Counted from the first letter of the stretch, positions 55,001-61,912 are shown. The stretch is DNA of 64,000 nt from Candidatus Ozemobacteraceae bacterium (GCA_035373905.1 DAOSOK010000023.1:1-64000); one strand, 5' to 3'. Notes: a model not told the origin generated them from the letters alone. Translations and numbers: made by a program.

Positions 55001-55606
55001 GCGAGCCGGCTGCTCGTTTCCCTCAATGACCGGAAATCCTACGAGGTGCGGTACACGCCGCTGCGCAAGCTGAAGCTGACGGGCGAATACGAGGACGGCG
55101 AGATGCGGGCGGCGGCGTCGGGAAGCAAGCTGCTCGACACGGTTCGCCGGTTCCAGGTCAGGAACGAGTTTTTCGAGGGGTATATCATCGACATGCTCTG
55201 GGAGGACCTCGATGAAAACGATATCTACGCCGACTCGAACGACAAGCGCACGACCGGCAAGGCGGTCGATTTTCAGCGGATCTTCTCTGCGCGGGCGACA
55301 CTCGAGGCCGGCGTGCAGCGCAACGTGATCCGGTCATTCCAGCCGAGCAAGGAGTGGGAGACGCGGGCCGCGTTCGTGCTCACCCCCTCGGCCAGAAACC
55401 AGCGGTACCGCCTGTTTGTCACCAACAAGCAGATCGACTCGGCAAAGCCCGGCACGCATCGGGAAGGCGGGCTGAGTTTTTCCCAGTTCATCGGGAGCGA
55501 CAGCATGGTCGAAGGCGAGGTGAAGCGGGTCGAGTCGACCGCCGGCCTCCTCGGAAACGGCTACGAAGGCACCGTCGCCAACGCCAAGATGATCATCTCC
55601 TTCTGA
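52067..55606 (+). CDS. Large predicted outer-membrane/surface protein with Ala/Pro-rich N-terminus
   Basis: The 1179-residue protein has a signal peptide (MRLLLPLFLIAAAAASA), about 330 residues of Ala/Pro/Val-rich low-complexity sequence, then a beta-rich region of about 820 residues from KLNISGTKTFEM (about residue 350) to the end. A segment near 500-545 (VTIDGRLMTRGSDYLVDYEDG) resembles linker motifs found before barrels of large outer-membrane proteins such as the SprA type. The C-terminal half is built of alternating charged/aromatic strands typical of a wide barrel. I cannot name a family. The ATG at 52067 overlaps the xerD stop by 4 nt, so the two are translationally coupled, which is an odd pairing. 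Confidence 0.75.
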   Translation: MMRTRMRLLLPLFLIAAAAASADLGPAGIPAGVAPAPSVAAPATPPVVSPAPTGPARPAPVFSNAVSPVAVVLPAPASSAVPDLAVTASPPVETVASPPEKAGLKPTVCSVTVAIVEPPIENGISIYQQLCKTFSYIKHTIYSGVDRLAVVSVPIENVASAAADIPQSAMATGSITLAAEAGAVNPAGEFPLSPERQGVSETMLAAGTTVDTAATEASLVPVSAATVDLVTPAETFRFKAWKSPETAKTFFAAKLPVLDPTMFRPASSTGRIKLPPHHPRLPVSSPSTPKIPAASDPALIPFSTKPKPVPAKPPTPDEIAVALQSQPGLAALPPSPFPDRVPGEEDAEERKLNISGTKTFEMKKADVKGDLGHFSTENYDSIPGFHLDQSMHLEIDGNITKSAKVSAVLDDKEDEDRRFTINLDGPVWDLTMGDFPLGLADTEFQLFRKEVRGLMAQGAVTENLQAMFLYSQSKGRARREQFRGAGQQQEFRLAVQPMVQNSEKVTIDGRLMTRGSDYLVDYEDGVIKFLPHVLPIEVTSWIVIEYEVNDSKMAFKRNLYGTRLLSKHGEGRRLGLSWLRELDSDTPKSETGSSTVKPMQHDLIGFDGDWRLTDALSLSGETALSLYDPNRLSDTASSDRTIADHAMRLQLRAKTQTLTGDLGFRRVGKDFRMVGREGGVTELGERGLASDIMKGSGRLTWQARPKLQLFAGLESSKTNLSNDPAVSRIEFRDLNGGAAYSYRDRSRVEARYGLQTDEERLRGPVTDRDKGVGAVVWDHEFGPVFAQSKIEHTTYDDGVNAASGSRILNVSTSIGSDRDKKLTWTAGASRVTLDDDIDLNEERSDTRNYTLDLNYEPSRALNARGILEWRTEDDLLVNSRQTGQIADSRIRYQPNRDWTSQFKYKVENTSKVIRDASLDPRRYVVPTSLPLSEDEKDQVLTRFENPVQKSTSNFTTSWRAGEKVETTFDWKRRDLKDRASRLLVSLNDRKSYEVRYTPLRKLKLTGEYEDGEMRAAASGSKLLDTVRRFQVRNEFFEGYIIDMLWEDLDENDIYADSNDKRTTGKAVDFQRIFSARATLEAGVQRNVIRSFQPSKEWETRAAFVLTPSARNQRYRLFVTNKQIDSAKPGTHREGGLSFSQFIGSDSMVEGEVKRVESTAGLLGNGYEGTVANAKMIISF

Positions 55607-55913
55607 TCCAACACCGCCACCACAGTGACACAGAAGCTCAGAGGTTTTTCTTGCGTTATCCCCCCGCATATCGCCTGTAGGGGCGGGTTTGAAACCCGCC
55701 CTTCCATCGCACCAACGTGAGGAAATAGCTTTTTCCACGACGGCAGGGGCGCTTCGCGAAGCGCCTCAATGCCACATGAACCTAACCCTCCGGATCGCAA
55801 CACGATGCGCCCGGAAGGCATCCGGTATGGATGGTGGCATTCCCTGAAAACCTGTCTACCACACATTCTCCAACGGAGACAGACAAAAAGAGACAAGAAA
55901 AGATAAAAAGTAT
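55607..55913. repeat. Intergenic palindromes upstream of the large non-coding RNA
   Basis: No gene is seen. GGGCGGGTTT (55681-55690) pairs with AAACCCGCCC (55692-55701). GGCGCTTCGCGAAGCGCC at 55748-55765 is a perfect 18-nt palindrome. ACCACAGTGACACAGAAGC near 55617 resembles the repeats at 43824. These look like dispersed intergenic repeats. Confidence 0.6.
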
Positions 55914-55942
55914 TTGACAGGTAGGGGATCTTTAAATATATT
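55914..55942 (+). promoter_or_regulatory. Near-consensus sigma70 promoter of the large non-coding RNA
   Basis: TTGACA at 55914-55919, a 17-bp spacer, and TATATT at 55937-55942. The expected start, 7 nt further at 55949, is exactly the first base of the 5' strand of the closing helix. Confidence 0.85.
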
Positions 55943-55948
55943 AGGTTT

Positions 55949-57076
55949 ACTGAGTGACTGATTCTTTGACAAGCGAACTGGTAGCCGCAAGGCGTATACT
56001 TTCGGGCTCCGGCCGGTCCTTGAAACGGGTGTCCGAAGCGGGTTTTCTATCGTTCGGTGACGTTCGTGCCAAACCCAAGGGGAAACAATAACCCAGGTAT
56101 CCCACAGGTCCTCACCGAAAGCATACGTCAGAAGGCAAAAACTTCAAGAGGGGAGGACATCCCTCACCGGATGTCCATCGTCGTCCGCAGAAGAACCCTG
56201 CAGCGGGTCCGAACCGCATGAGGGGGTGGTGAACCCAGGGCGGTCGATCGAGCAAAACCCTGAAGGAGAGAAGGCCACGAGAGCTGCTTCGCCCTTGGTG
56301 AGTGAAATCGTCGAGTGTTCTCGAAGCGCGCGTGATCGGGAGTAAAGCTCCAGGATAGGCCCAAGTCCAAGATGGAAGCCGGCTGTTTTCGGACAGCGAG
56401 GTGCCTGGTGGTGATGTGATCGAAGTGGGTAAGACCCTTCGGTCGGGCGGGTGGTGCCGCCGGCAACACCAGGAAGGAAACCATGAAGGACAGGTAACGA
56501 TGAAGGAGCAAGGGTCTGGAAAACGGTATCCATATCGATCACGAGTCAAGCTCTGAAGGCCCCAACCCTAGGAGTGCCTGCGGGGTGGAATAAACCCGCG
56601 AGCCGTCCAAGATGGTATCTCTGTCAGGAGGTTGAGAAAGCCTGCAGATGGAGAGCGTCGGGCCTGAAAACCCGGTCGTCCCGTCCGACGGTGATGGCGC
56701 TGAAAGGGACAAAACCCAGGGAGATTCCGGCAGTCCGGCCGGTGTCGACCGATGATCAAACCTTGAAGTCGGCTGAAGCTCACAAGAGGATGTCTAACAC
56801 TTGCAATCGCGGGTGTTGTGGCTGTGTCGAGGGCCTCGAGGACGTCGAAACGTCTGAGGCTTGGCGTAATCAATGCGCGTCATAGCGCAGCCATTCCAAA
56901 ACTCTATAGAGCAGGTAACGACAAGAAGGGATGAAACGTGGCGGTAACGTTGCGTTTCCATCGTCGGCCTATTTGATCTCCAGTAGGGAAAGCCAGTTCG
57001 CACTGATCTCTGATGAGGTCACTCAGTCTTTTTAGCTCATTTTTCGCCCCGCACAGAGTGCGGGGCGTTTTTGTTT
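55949..57076 (+). ncRNA. Large structured non-coding RNA, about 1.1 kb, unassigned class
   Basis: No plausible protein is encoded on either strand. The 5' end ACTGAGTGAC (55949-55958) is perfectly complementary to GTCACTCAGT (57018-57027), closing the molecule. Internal helices include GGACATCC/GGATGTCC (56155-56176), CCTGGTG/CACCAGG (56404-56473), GACGT-CGAA-ACGTC (56841-56854) and TGCGC/GCGCA (56874-56889). GTCCAAGATGG occurs twice (56365 and 56605), as does CAGGTAACGA (56491 and 56912). The purine-rich, A-run-containing text resembles large ornate RNAs with many tertiary contacts. A T run after the closing helix (57029-57033) and a strong terminator (57045-57076) end it. It does not show group I or II intron, RNase P, tmRNA or rRNA signatures that I know. 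The exact 3' end is uncertain. Confidence 0.75.
57045..57076 (+). terminator. Intrinsic terminator of the large non-coding RNA
   Basis: CGCCCCGCAC (57045-57054) and GTGCGGGGCG (57058-57067) form a perfect 10-bp stem with an AGA loop, followed by TTTTTGTTT. Confidence 0.95.
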
Positions 57077-57204
57077 CCTCCGCATTTCCTGTGGGAACTC
57101 GGCGTCTTCACCAACCTTCTCATGGATTGCCGCTGTGATCACGGTGCTCTGGCATGGTGTGGGATGTCTTGTCAGCCTGCATCACGAGGTATGGCAGGAC
57201 GACG

Positions 57205-57630
57205 TCAGGGGCGCCCCCATTCGAGATGGCGGATTTTTGGAATACCGCCTTCATCCGAGACGATCACGGTCACTGCTTCGGCGAAATCCGACCCGGAGAT
57301 GGAAATATATGCCCATCCCCTGTCTTCCGGTTGGCGGTCAGGCCAGGAATCCAGAAATTCCGAATGCCCATCGACCTTTGCCGGCTCCGATCCGTAGGAG
57401 GTCATCTCTTCATATTGCCGTGCGAGCTTGTCAGGGTTCCAGATTTTCTGTTGCTTCACGGTCAGCAGGGCGTGCGCATCCGGGTATCGGTGTTCGGTGA
57501 GGGCCTGGGCAAACCTGGTACCCGTCTCGAGTGTGACCCGCCTGTTGTCGCTCGAGAAACATCCAAGCGGGAGGGCGATGGCACAGCAGGCGGCGAACAT
57601 CATCAGGCGGCGGATTACGCGCCCGAGCAT
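57205..57630 (-). CDS. Small predicted lipoprotein of unknown function
   Basis: The 141-residue protein has an N-terminal basic-hydrophobic segment and a lipobox-like PLGC (Cys24); the -3 residue is Pro, which is unusual, so lipidation is likely but not certain. The mature part (TRFAQALTEHRYPDAHALL, then aromatic strands) has the feel of an NTF2-like or DUF4878-type fold, a weak assignment. The ATG at 57630 is used instead of TTG at 57642; no strong ribosome binding site is present. It overlaps the end of the upstream 67-residue gene by 16 nt and so is probably coupled to it. It converges on the large non-coding RNA. Confidence 0.65.
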   Translation of the reverse strand: MLGRVIRRLMMFAACCAIALPLGCFSSDNRRVTLETGTRFAQALTEHRYPDAHALLTVKQQKIWNPDKLARQYEEMTSYGSEPAKVDGHSEFLDSWPDRQPEDRGWAYISISGSDFAEAVTVIVSDEGGIPKIRHLEWGRP

Positions 57631-57818
57631 CGAGGCTTGCAATCGAAGCGTACTGTGAGTTTGTCAGCGTCGCACTCCCCGATGCCGACATCGGTCGTTG
57701 CGTCGGAAAGATGATCGATGACGGTGTCTTCAAGCCCTCCGTCAACGAGGTAGGAAAAGAACTTCCCGGCCATTTCCTCGGCCCGTTTCCCTTCGAACGT
57801 GATCGTGACCTTCTTCAT
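57615..57818 (-). CDS. Small hypothetical protein
   Basis: The 67-residue protein beginning MKKVTITFEGKRAEEMAGKFF has a ribosome binding site GGGAG 6 nt before the ATG at 57818. It is acidic, with predicted beta-alpha alternation and three late cysteines (positions about 53, 64 and one earlier in GIGEC). There is no signal peptide. It overlaps the following lipoprotein gene. I do not recognise a family. Confidence 0.6.
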   Translation of the reverse strand: MKKVTITFEGKRAEEMAGKFFSYLVDGGLEDTVIDHLSDATTDVGIGECDADKLTVRFDCKPRCSGA

Positions 57819-57893
57819 GGAATCTCCCTTCATGAAAAAATATCTAAAATATAAATATTACCATATAAAGGCATGGAGCACTCCGAGCGACTG

Positions 57894-58148
57894 TCAGTGC
57901 TGTGGCGGTGCGGCGGAGGGATCGACGGCTTGTTCGGAGTCACGAAACACCCGGGTGTTCACGGATTCAAACTTCAGAGCCGTTTCGAAAATACTGGCAG
58001 CTTCCTCATCCAGTTTCTGCCGGCCGAGTTTGATTCCTTTTTTCAGAAGCTCCGCCACGGACTCAGCCTGAACGGGCCCCGTGCTGGCCACGGTCAGGTC
58101 AGAAGTGATTACGCCAGCCATCACCTGCTTTCCGCTGCTTCTCTGCAT
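57894..58148 (-). CDS. Small helical hypothetical protein
   Basis: The 84-residue protein starts at the ATG 58148, supported by AGGAGG about 6 nt upstream. The frame is open further upstream but without a comparable site. It contains a TPR-like helix pair (LLKKGIKLGRQKLDEEAASIF) and ends in a Pro/Ala-rich tail. No export signal is clear. It lies 75 nt upstream of, and on the same strand as, the 67-residue gene. Function unknown. Confidence 0.55.
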   Translation of the reverse strand: MQRSSGKQVMAGVITSDLTVASTGPVQAESVAELLKKGIKLGRQKLDEEAASIFETALKFESVNTRVFRDSEQAVDPSAAPPQH

Positions 58149-58233
58149 ACGATCCTCCTGAACGGTTGAAGCCGTATCCGTGATGATACATCCGGTCAGG
58201 ATGCGCTGCGAAGAACATTCTTGGATGAAAGCG

Positions 58234-58269
58234 CACCCCCCATCACCGCGGGGCCGGCGATGGGGGGTG
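58234..58269. terminator. Strong hairpin upstream of the small minus-strand genes
   Basis: CACCCCCCATC (58234-58244) pairs perfectly with GATGGGGGGTG (58259-58269), loop 14 nt. T tracts are weak on both sides, so it is a terminator or only a structural hairpin. Confidence 0.45.
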
Positions 58270-58304
58270 TATTTTGAGGGGGACTTATTGATTCCTGCAT
58301 GACA

Positions 58305-58395
58305 AAAGCCAATTTCATGCTCCCGTTCGTGCCGAGCCTGTTGAAGCACGAGAGGCCATCGCTCTTCGACAAGCTCAGGGCGAACGGGTGGCTTT
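58305..58395. repeat. Inverted pair of REP-like repeats (copy B)
   Basis: CCCGTTCGTGCCGAGCCTG (from 58322) and, reversed, CTTCGACAAGCTCAGGGCGA (from 58364) are two opposed copies of the element at 18031-18085. The outer arms AAAGCCA (58305-58311) and TGGCTTT (58389-58395) pair. The arrangement is like a BIME unit. Confidence 0.7.
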
Positions 58396-58408
58396 CATTC
58401 TGCAGGGC

Positions 58409-58867
58409 TCAATGGAACCAGGTCTTCTGCAGGGCGGTGACGGCTTCGTTTGCGGCCTTGATGAGGGCTTCGGCGGAGATGTTGCTGCCGACGGCGCCGA
58501 TCATCCACTGGCGTGGGGTGAGGTTCCCCTGCTTGCAGATCCGTTCCATTTCCTGGCCGATGTTCTTGCCTCGCATGAATTCGTCGATTTGATAGCTGAT
58601 GATATATCAGAGGGGATAATCGCTCAGATACAACGGGTAGGCGAGCATGTGCGAGTAGATGCCGAGCACTGTGCTGTCCTTGATGCCGAAGACCGGCGCG
58701 TAATAGGCGTTCCAGACGTCTTTCGCGATCGTGATGACCGCTTCCTTCAACTGGGCCGGGGTTGCCTCGGGGTGCTAGTACAACCAGCGCCAGAAGCGCA
58801 GATCGACCAGCGAGACGCCGGCGATCTCGTAGGCCGACCAGAACGTGTCGAGGGTGTTGGTCGACAT
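58409..58867 (-). pseudogene. C-terminal fragment of an M3-type metallopeptidase-like gene with two in-frame stops
   Basis: Read from the ATG at 58867, 152 codons stay in one frame to a TGA at 58409 but are broken by TAG at 58777-58775 (codon 31) and TGA at 58609-58607 (codon 87). The reading (FWSAYEIAGVSLVDLRFWRW, then HPEATPAQLKEAV, VWNAYYAPVFG, YSHMLAYPLYLSDYPL, QIDEFMRGKNIG, GNLTPRQWMIGAVGS) is protein-like throughout. It resembles the C-terminal helical domain of M3-family oligopeptidase-like proteins. The zinc-binding HExxH part is missing, so it is both truncated and interrupted. A frameshift-free frame with two nonsense changes points to recent decay. The family call is from memory of the pattern. 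Confidence 0.75.
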
Positions 58868-58938
58868 GTTTGCATGTTTTCTAAATCATGCAATCATTCT
58901 TATTGAGACCGGAATTTCGTTTGCAAGGGGGGATTTCC

Positions 58939-59187
58939 ATGAAAACGCTTACGTTGCGCCTGACGGATGAAATGCACAAGGAACTGAAGGTCCTGTCCGC
59001 CTCCACCGGAATTGCTATGTCCGATCTTCTCATGAAAGCCGTTCAGATCATTACGAAACAAAAAGGAATAGAGGAAACGACCTTTGCCGAGGCCTTCGAG
59101 AAGTCTCTGTCATCTGCCGAGGAAAAAGAGATCCGGCGCTATACCAGAAAACAGCTCGATGAATTTGCCGGGGAAGATCGTATCTGA
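58939..59187 (+). CDS. Antitoxin-like ribbon-helix-helix protein
   Basis: The 82-residue protein starts MKTLTLRLTDEMHKELKVLS, a typical MetJ/Arc/CopG ribbon-helix-helix DNA-binding beginning, with helices to about residue 45. An acidic, flexible C-terminus (AEEKEIRRYTRKQLDEFAGED) is probably the toxin-neutralising part. GGGG precedes the ATG at 58939. Its stop overlaps the PIN toxin start by 1 nt (TGATG). It would neutralise the toxin and repress its own promoter. Confidence 0.8.
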   Translation: MKTLTLRLTDEMHKELKVLSASTGIAMSDLLMKAVQIITKQKGIEETTFAEAFEKSLSSAEEKEIRRYTRKQLDEFAGEDRI

Positions 59188-59690
59188 TGCCGATTCCCTT
59201 GCGATTGTTTCTTGATGCCTGCATCCTGGTCACTGCCGCGAACTCTCCAGAGGGCGGAAGCGCTCGCCTTCTGAATATCGCGGCTGAAAGCAAGGTCCGG
59301 CTTTCCGCAACCCGTCTCGTCATGCACGATGCCAAGGTCAATATCAATGATCTTCTCGGCCGGCCTTTATGGGTCTGGTTTTGCCGTATCATCGGGCCCT
59401 TGCGCCTGTCGCTGTGCGATTCTCCAACCGCCGCTGAAAAGGCCAGGTGGGCGAAGCTTACTTTCCCGAAAGATACGCACGTCTTGGCCGGCACCATCAA
59501 GGCAAAAGCCGACATTCTCATTTCTCTCGATCGGCGCCATATTCTGAACCAGTCGGTTCAGGAGGCATTTCCCATCCCGATCATGTCTCCCGGCGAATTC
59601 CTTCAAAAATATGGTTTTGTTGAGCCCAGACCGACTGACCACCCCCCGAAAAAACGGCCGCTCACGGAATCGGTGCACAAAAAAAGGTGA
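59187..59690 (+). CDS. PIN-domain toxin (VapC-like)
   Basis: The 167-residue protein has the PIN ribonuclease pattern. The first acidic residue is in LFLDACILVTAAN (Asp10), an acidic HDAKVN near residue 48 stands in place of the usual Glu, and KDTHVLAGTIKAKADILISLD near 92-112 supplies the remaining acidic residues. VapC-type toxins cut tRNA or rRNA with Mg2+. It directly follows the antitoxin gene. The C-terminal 30 residues are basic and Pro-rich. Members of this particular branch are sometimes solitary nucleases, so toxicity is inferred from the pairing. Confidence 0.8.
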   Translation: MPIPLRLFLDACILVTAANSPEGGSARLLNIAAESKVRLSATRLVMHDAKVNINDLLGRPLWVWFCRIIGPLRLSLCDSPTAAEKARWAKLTFPKDTHVLAGTIKAKADILISLDRRHILNQSVQEAFPIPIMSPGEFLQKYGFVEPRPTDHPPKKRPLTESVHKKR

Positions 59691-59693
59691 CCA

Positions 59694-60044
59694 ATGAATC
59701 GACGAATGCGGAAAAAACGCCATGTCGGGGAATACCAGAAACTCGCTTTCTATCTGCGTTTCCGAGTGAAGCCTGACGCGAAAGACCTGGATTATATGGG
59801 CTTCTGGGAATAATTCATCCTCGATGCCGTCGAAGCGAATCTGCTCGGCTATGGCGGCGGTTCCGGAGAATACTGGGATGGCTTCGTAGACCGCATGGAT
59901 AATCGTTCTCGCGGGAAACGGTGCGGCTCGGTCACCTCTCAACAGCATGCCGCATTGTCCGCCTGGCTGACCGCCCACCCTCGGGTTTATGACTTGTATG
60001 TGGGTCCGCTGATCGACGGCTGGTACGGCCCTTTTGAAAAGTGA
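59694..60044 (+). pseudogene. YggL-family (DUF469) gene with an in-frame stop
   Basis: From the ATG at 59694, 116 codons read through in one frame except for TAA at 59811-59813 (codon 40). The start MNRRMRKKRHVGEYQKLAF matches the basic beginning of YggL-type ribosome-associated proteins (RRLRKKMHIDEFQELGF type). The part after the stop (FILDAVEANLLGYGGGSGEY, then LSAWLTAHPRVYDLYVGPLI) matches the family's second half. The stop lies where GAA or GAG would be expected (WE-stop-FIL). It follows the toxin gene by 3 nt. A sequencing error is possible, but a second decaying gene lies 800 nt away. Confidence 0.75.
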
Positions 60045-60450
60045 CGATGTGCGAGAACTGTTCTCCAACTTCACTACTTGCCGCCGGCCTTCCCCCTCAA
60101 ACTATGACATTTATGGGCTTCCCCAACCCCCCCGCCCGGAGCCGGGACAGCAGGTAGCGCGGCCCCGGACGGGCCACCCGACCGGGAACGCCGCGCCCAG
60201 GAACATTTCAACGGTAGCGGCCCGCCCAGGAGCCCGGATCGTAGGCCGCTCTCTATTTTCCTTTCCCCGCCCATCCGGCCTGCTCCGGGAGATGCTTACC
60301 GGCTTTTCGTTCGTCCGGTCGTGCTTTTTGGCTTGCGCCAAAAAGCAGGGGTGAGGCTTGGCTCCGGGGGCTCCATTGAAAGTTGTTCCTTGGCGGGTAA
60401 TTTGGTAAAATGCTCAAAAAGATTCATTTGGAGGAGGCCTGTTTGTTGTC
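60045..60450. other. Intergenic region with a perfect hairpin
   Basis: No gene can be supported. The left part is very GC-rich and low in complexity. GCTTTTTGGC (60323-60332) and GCCAAAAAGC (60337-60346) form a perfect 10-bp hairpin with a TTGC loop. After about 60380 the sequence becomes AT-richer and leads into the next gene. Confidence 0.5.
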
Positions 60451-61002
60451 ATGAAACAGCGTTCAGTCCGGGTTATCCTAACGTTCTTCCCATTGTTCTT
60501 GCTGGGGACGTTCCTTCTCGCGGCCCAACCGGAAACACCTTTGGTCTTTTCTCTGGAACTCTTGTTAAATGGCTCGTCCACATACATCCCAGGTTCATTA
60601 TCCTCTAAGAATGATGCCAATCCCAAAAATAGGATGTTTCCAAATTACCCGACCGGCGAAACTCTCCATTGCGATATCACCCTGGAAATCTACTTCGTAG
60701 GTGGGACCTCATCTGTGGAACCTTCAAAGCGTTTATCTGTGTCTTGCCGCCTTCCGCCCCCAGGTTTGGGCCTCAACGGTATCCCAATGGCCATCGAGGA
60801 ACTTAGACGAGCCCGAGCCTTGCTGTGGGAAGAGGCAAAGAAGATCATCTATGAATATGAAAAAAAACCAAAGGTAGATTGGGTTCGGCTAAAAAAGGTG
60901 GAATATCAAACAAACAAAACGGAACCCATCTTCACAACATCCTTTATCCGGACTAATATCTCCGGCGCGCCAGGGCATACTTCTATTCCGTCTGATTTTT
61001 AA
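60451..61002 (+). CDS. Exported hypothetical protein
   Basis: The 183-residue protein has a clear signal peptide (VRVILTFFPLFLLGTFLLAA, cleavage near AAQPE). The mature part has a beta-rich first half (ETLHCDITLEIYFVGG) and a helical second half (IEELRRARALLWEEAKKIIYEY). I recognise no family. A GGAGGAGG-like site lies at about 60430-60436, rather far (14 nt) from the ATG. Base composition is visibly lower in GC than most of the window, as in the next gene, so the pair may have been acquired together. Confidence 0.6.
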   Translation: MKQRSVRVILTFFPLFLLGTFLLAAQPETPLVFSLELLLNGSSTYIPGSLSSKNDANPKNRMFPNYPTGETLHCDITLEIYFVGGTSSVEPSKRLSVSCRLPPPGLGLNGIPMAIEELRRARALLWEEAKKIIYEYEKKPKVDWVRLKKVEYQTNKTEPIFTTSFIRTNISGAPGHTSIPSDF

Positions 61003-61019
61003 TAGTTGGAGGCGAAAGA

Positions 61020-61718
61020 ATGAAATCTCCCTCAAAGCTATGGTTGATTCTCCTATCCTTCCTTTTCCTCGGAGTCTTGGGGTATACCCAGGAAGTAGAA
61101 AAGGGCGCTAATACCCCGCCTTTGATCCTGCTCATTCAGAACAACAGTAACCTCCAGATGATAAAAAATTTCGTTGCCAAACACCCTGCAAGCGTTGCTC
61201 TGCCAAAAGCGGATCAGGTAGGAAAGAACCTAGGCACTCCCCTGCATCATGCCTGTTTTGGTGGCCGAAAAGAGATAATTGCCTTTCTGTTGTCGGTTGG
61301 GGCTGATCCAAATTGCCGTGACTCAGCAGATAAAACGCCCTTCCATTCAGCGGCAGTGACTACTGACCCGGAAACTCTTCAGTTACTAATCAGACACGGC
61401 GCGGACATCAACGCCAGATCTTATGGTCGAATCTCTCCAGTCTTGGAAATATTCTCCGCAGTCGGTTTTGAAAGAACAGATCAAGATGCCATTATGGAAG
61501 AGAACCTCCGTTTTCTCCTCCCCATCTCTAACCTTACCGACGAGGACGTCTCGACAATGATCGACTTTACTAAAGCCATCAAGGACATTTCACCTTCAAC
61601 GGTGATTCAATCCCGTCGGCGCAAGCTGTTGATCGTCAAACAATTTCTTGATGACAAAGTTCGGGGGAACGAAGCATTGAATGAATTCATTGCTTCGCTC
61701 GATAGAACAAAAAAATAA
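61020..61718 (+). CDS. Exported ankyrin-repeat protein
   Basis: The 232-residue protein has a signal peptide (LWLILLSFLFLGVLG), then about three ankyrin repeats between residues 65 and 150 (GTPLHHACFGGRKEIIAFLLSV, then TPFHSAAVTTD, and LLIRHGADINARS). The C-terminal 80 residues are helical and unassigned. GGAGG lies 8 nt before the ATG at 61020, and the gap to the previous gene is only 17 nt, so the two form an operon. Periplasmic ankyrin proteins bind partners; a two-gene effector/immunity-like arrangement is conceivable but not shown. Confidence 0.8.
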   Translation: MKSPSKLWLILLSFLFLGVLGYTQEVEKGANTPPLILLIQNNSNLQMIKNFVAKHPASVALPKADQVGKNLGTPLHHACFGGRKEIIAFLLSVGADPNCRDSADKTPFHSAAVTTDPETLQLLIRHGADINARSYGRISPVLEIFSAVGFERTDQDAIMEENLRFLLPISNLTDEDVSTMIDFTKAIKDISPSTVIQSRRRKLLIVKQFLDDKVRGNEALNEFIASLDRTKK

Positions 61719-61831
61719 GGTAGAAGTTTTCAGGCCCCACCCCCAGCCGGAAAACCATATACGCCAGATTTGGGCCTGCTTCCTGTCCGGTGTACTGCTG
61801 GTGTGTATCAGACGCACCAGAGGTACACCGT

Positions 61832-61888
61832 TTGAGTTCCGGGGACGTGATACCGAACTCTCAGAGTTCGGTATCACGTCCCCGGAAC
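61832..61888. repeat. Palindromic repeat, GGGGACGTGATA family, copy 2 (perfect 28-bp arms)
   Basis: Two 28-nt arms around a single C are exactly complementary (core GGGGACGTGATACCGAACTC). The core is shared with 24798-24840. The flanks carry further GGAACTC repeats at 61882-61904. It lies between two converging genes. Confidence 0.85.
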
Positions 61889-61912
61889 TCCGGAACTCGG
61901 AACTCAAGCGAT

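Noticed and set aside
56112..56549. Minus-strand open frames of 115-145 codons opposite the non-coding RNA
   Set aside because: Pro/Ser/Arg/Cys-rich readings in several overlapping frames without ribosome binding sites; they follow from the purine-rich structured RNA on the other strand.
55949..57076. Group II or group I intron, RNase P RNA or tmRNA as identity of the large RNA
   Set aside because: No GTGYG start, no recognisable domain V, no group I core, and no RNase P or tmRNA consensus that I could find; the RNA also has its own promoter and terminator.
58409..60044. Stop-codon recoding (selenocysteine or reassigned stops) instead of pseudogenes
   Set aside because: TAG, TGA and TAA each occur once in the broken frames, while intact genes in the window use all three as normal stops; no selenocysteine hairpin is apparent.
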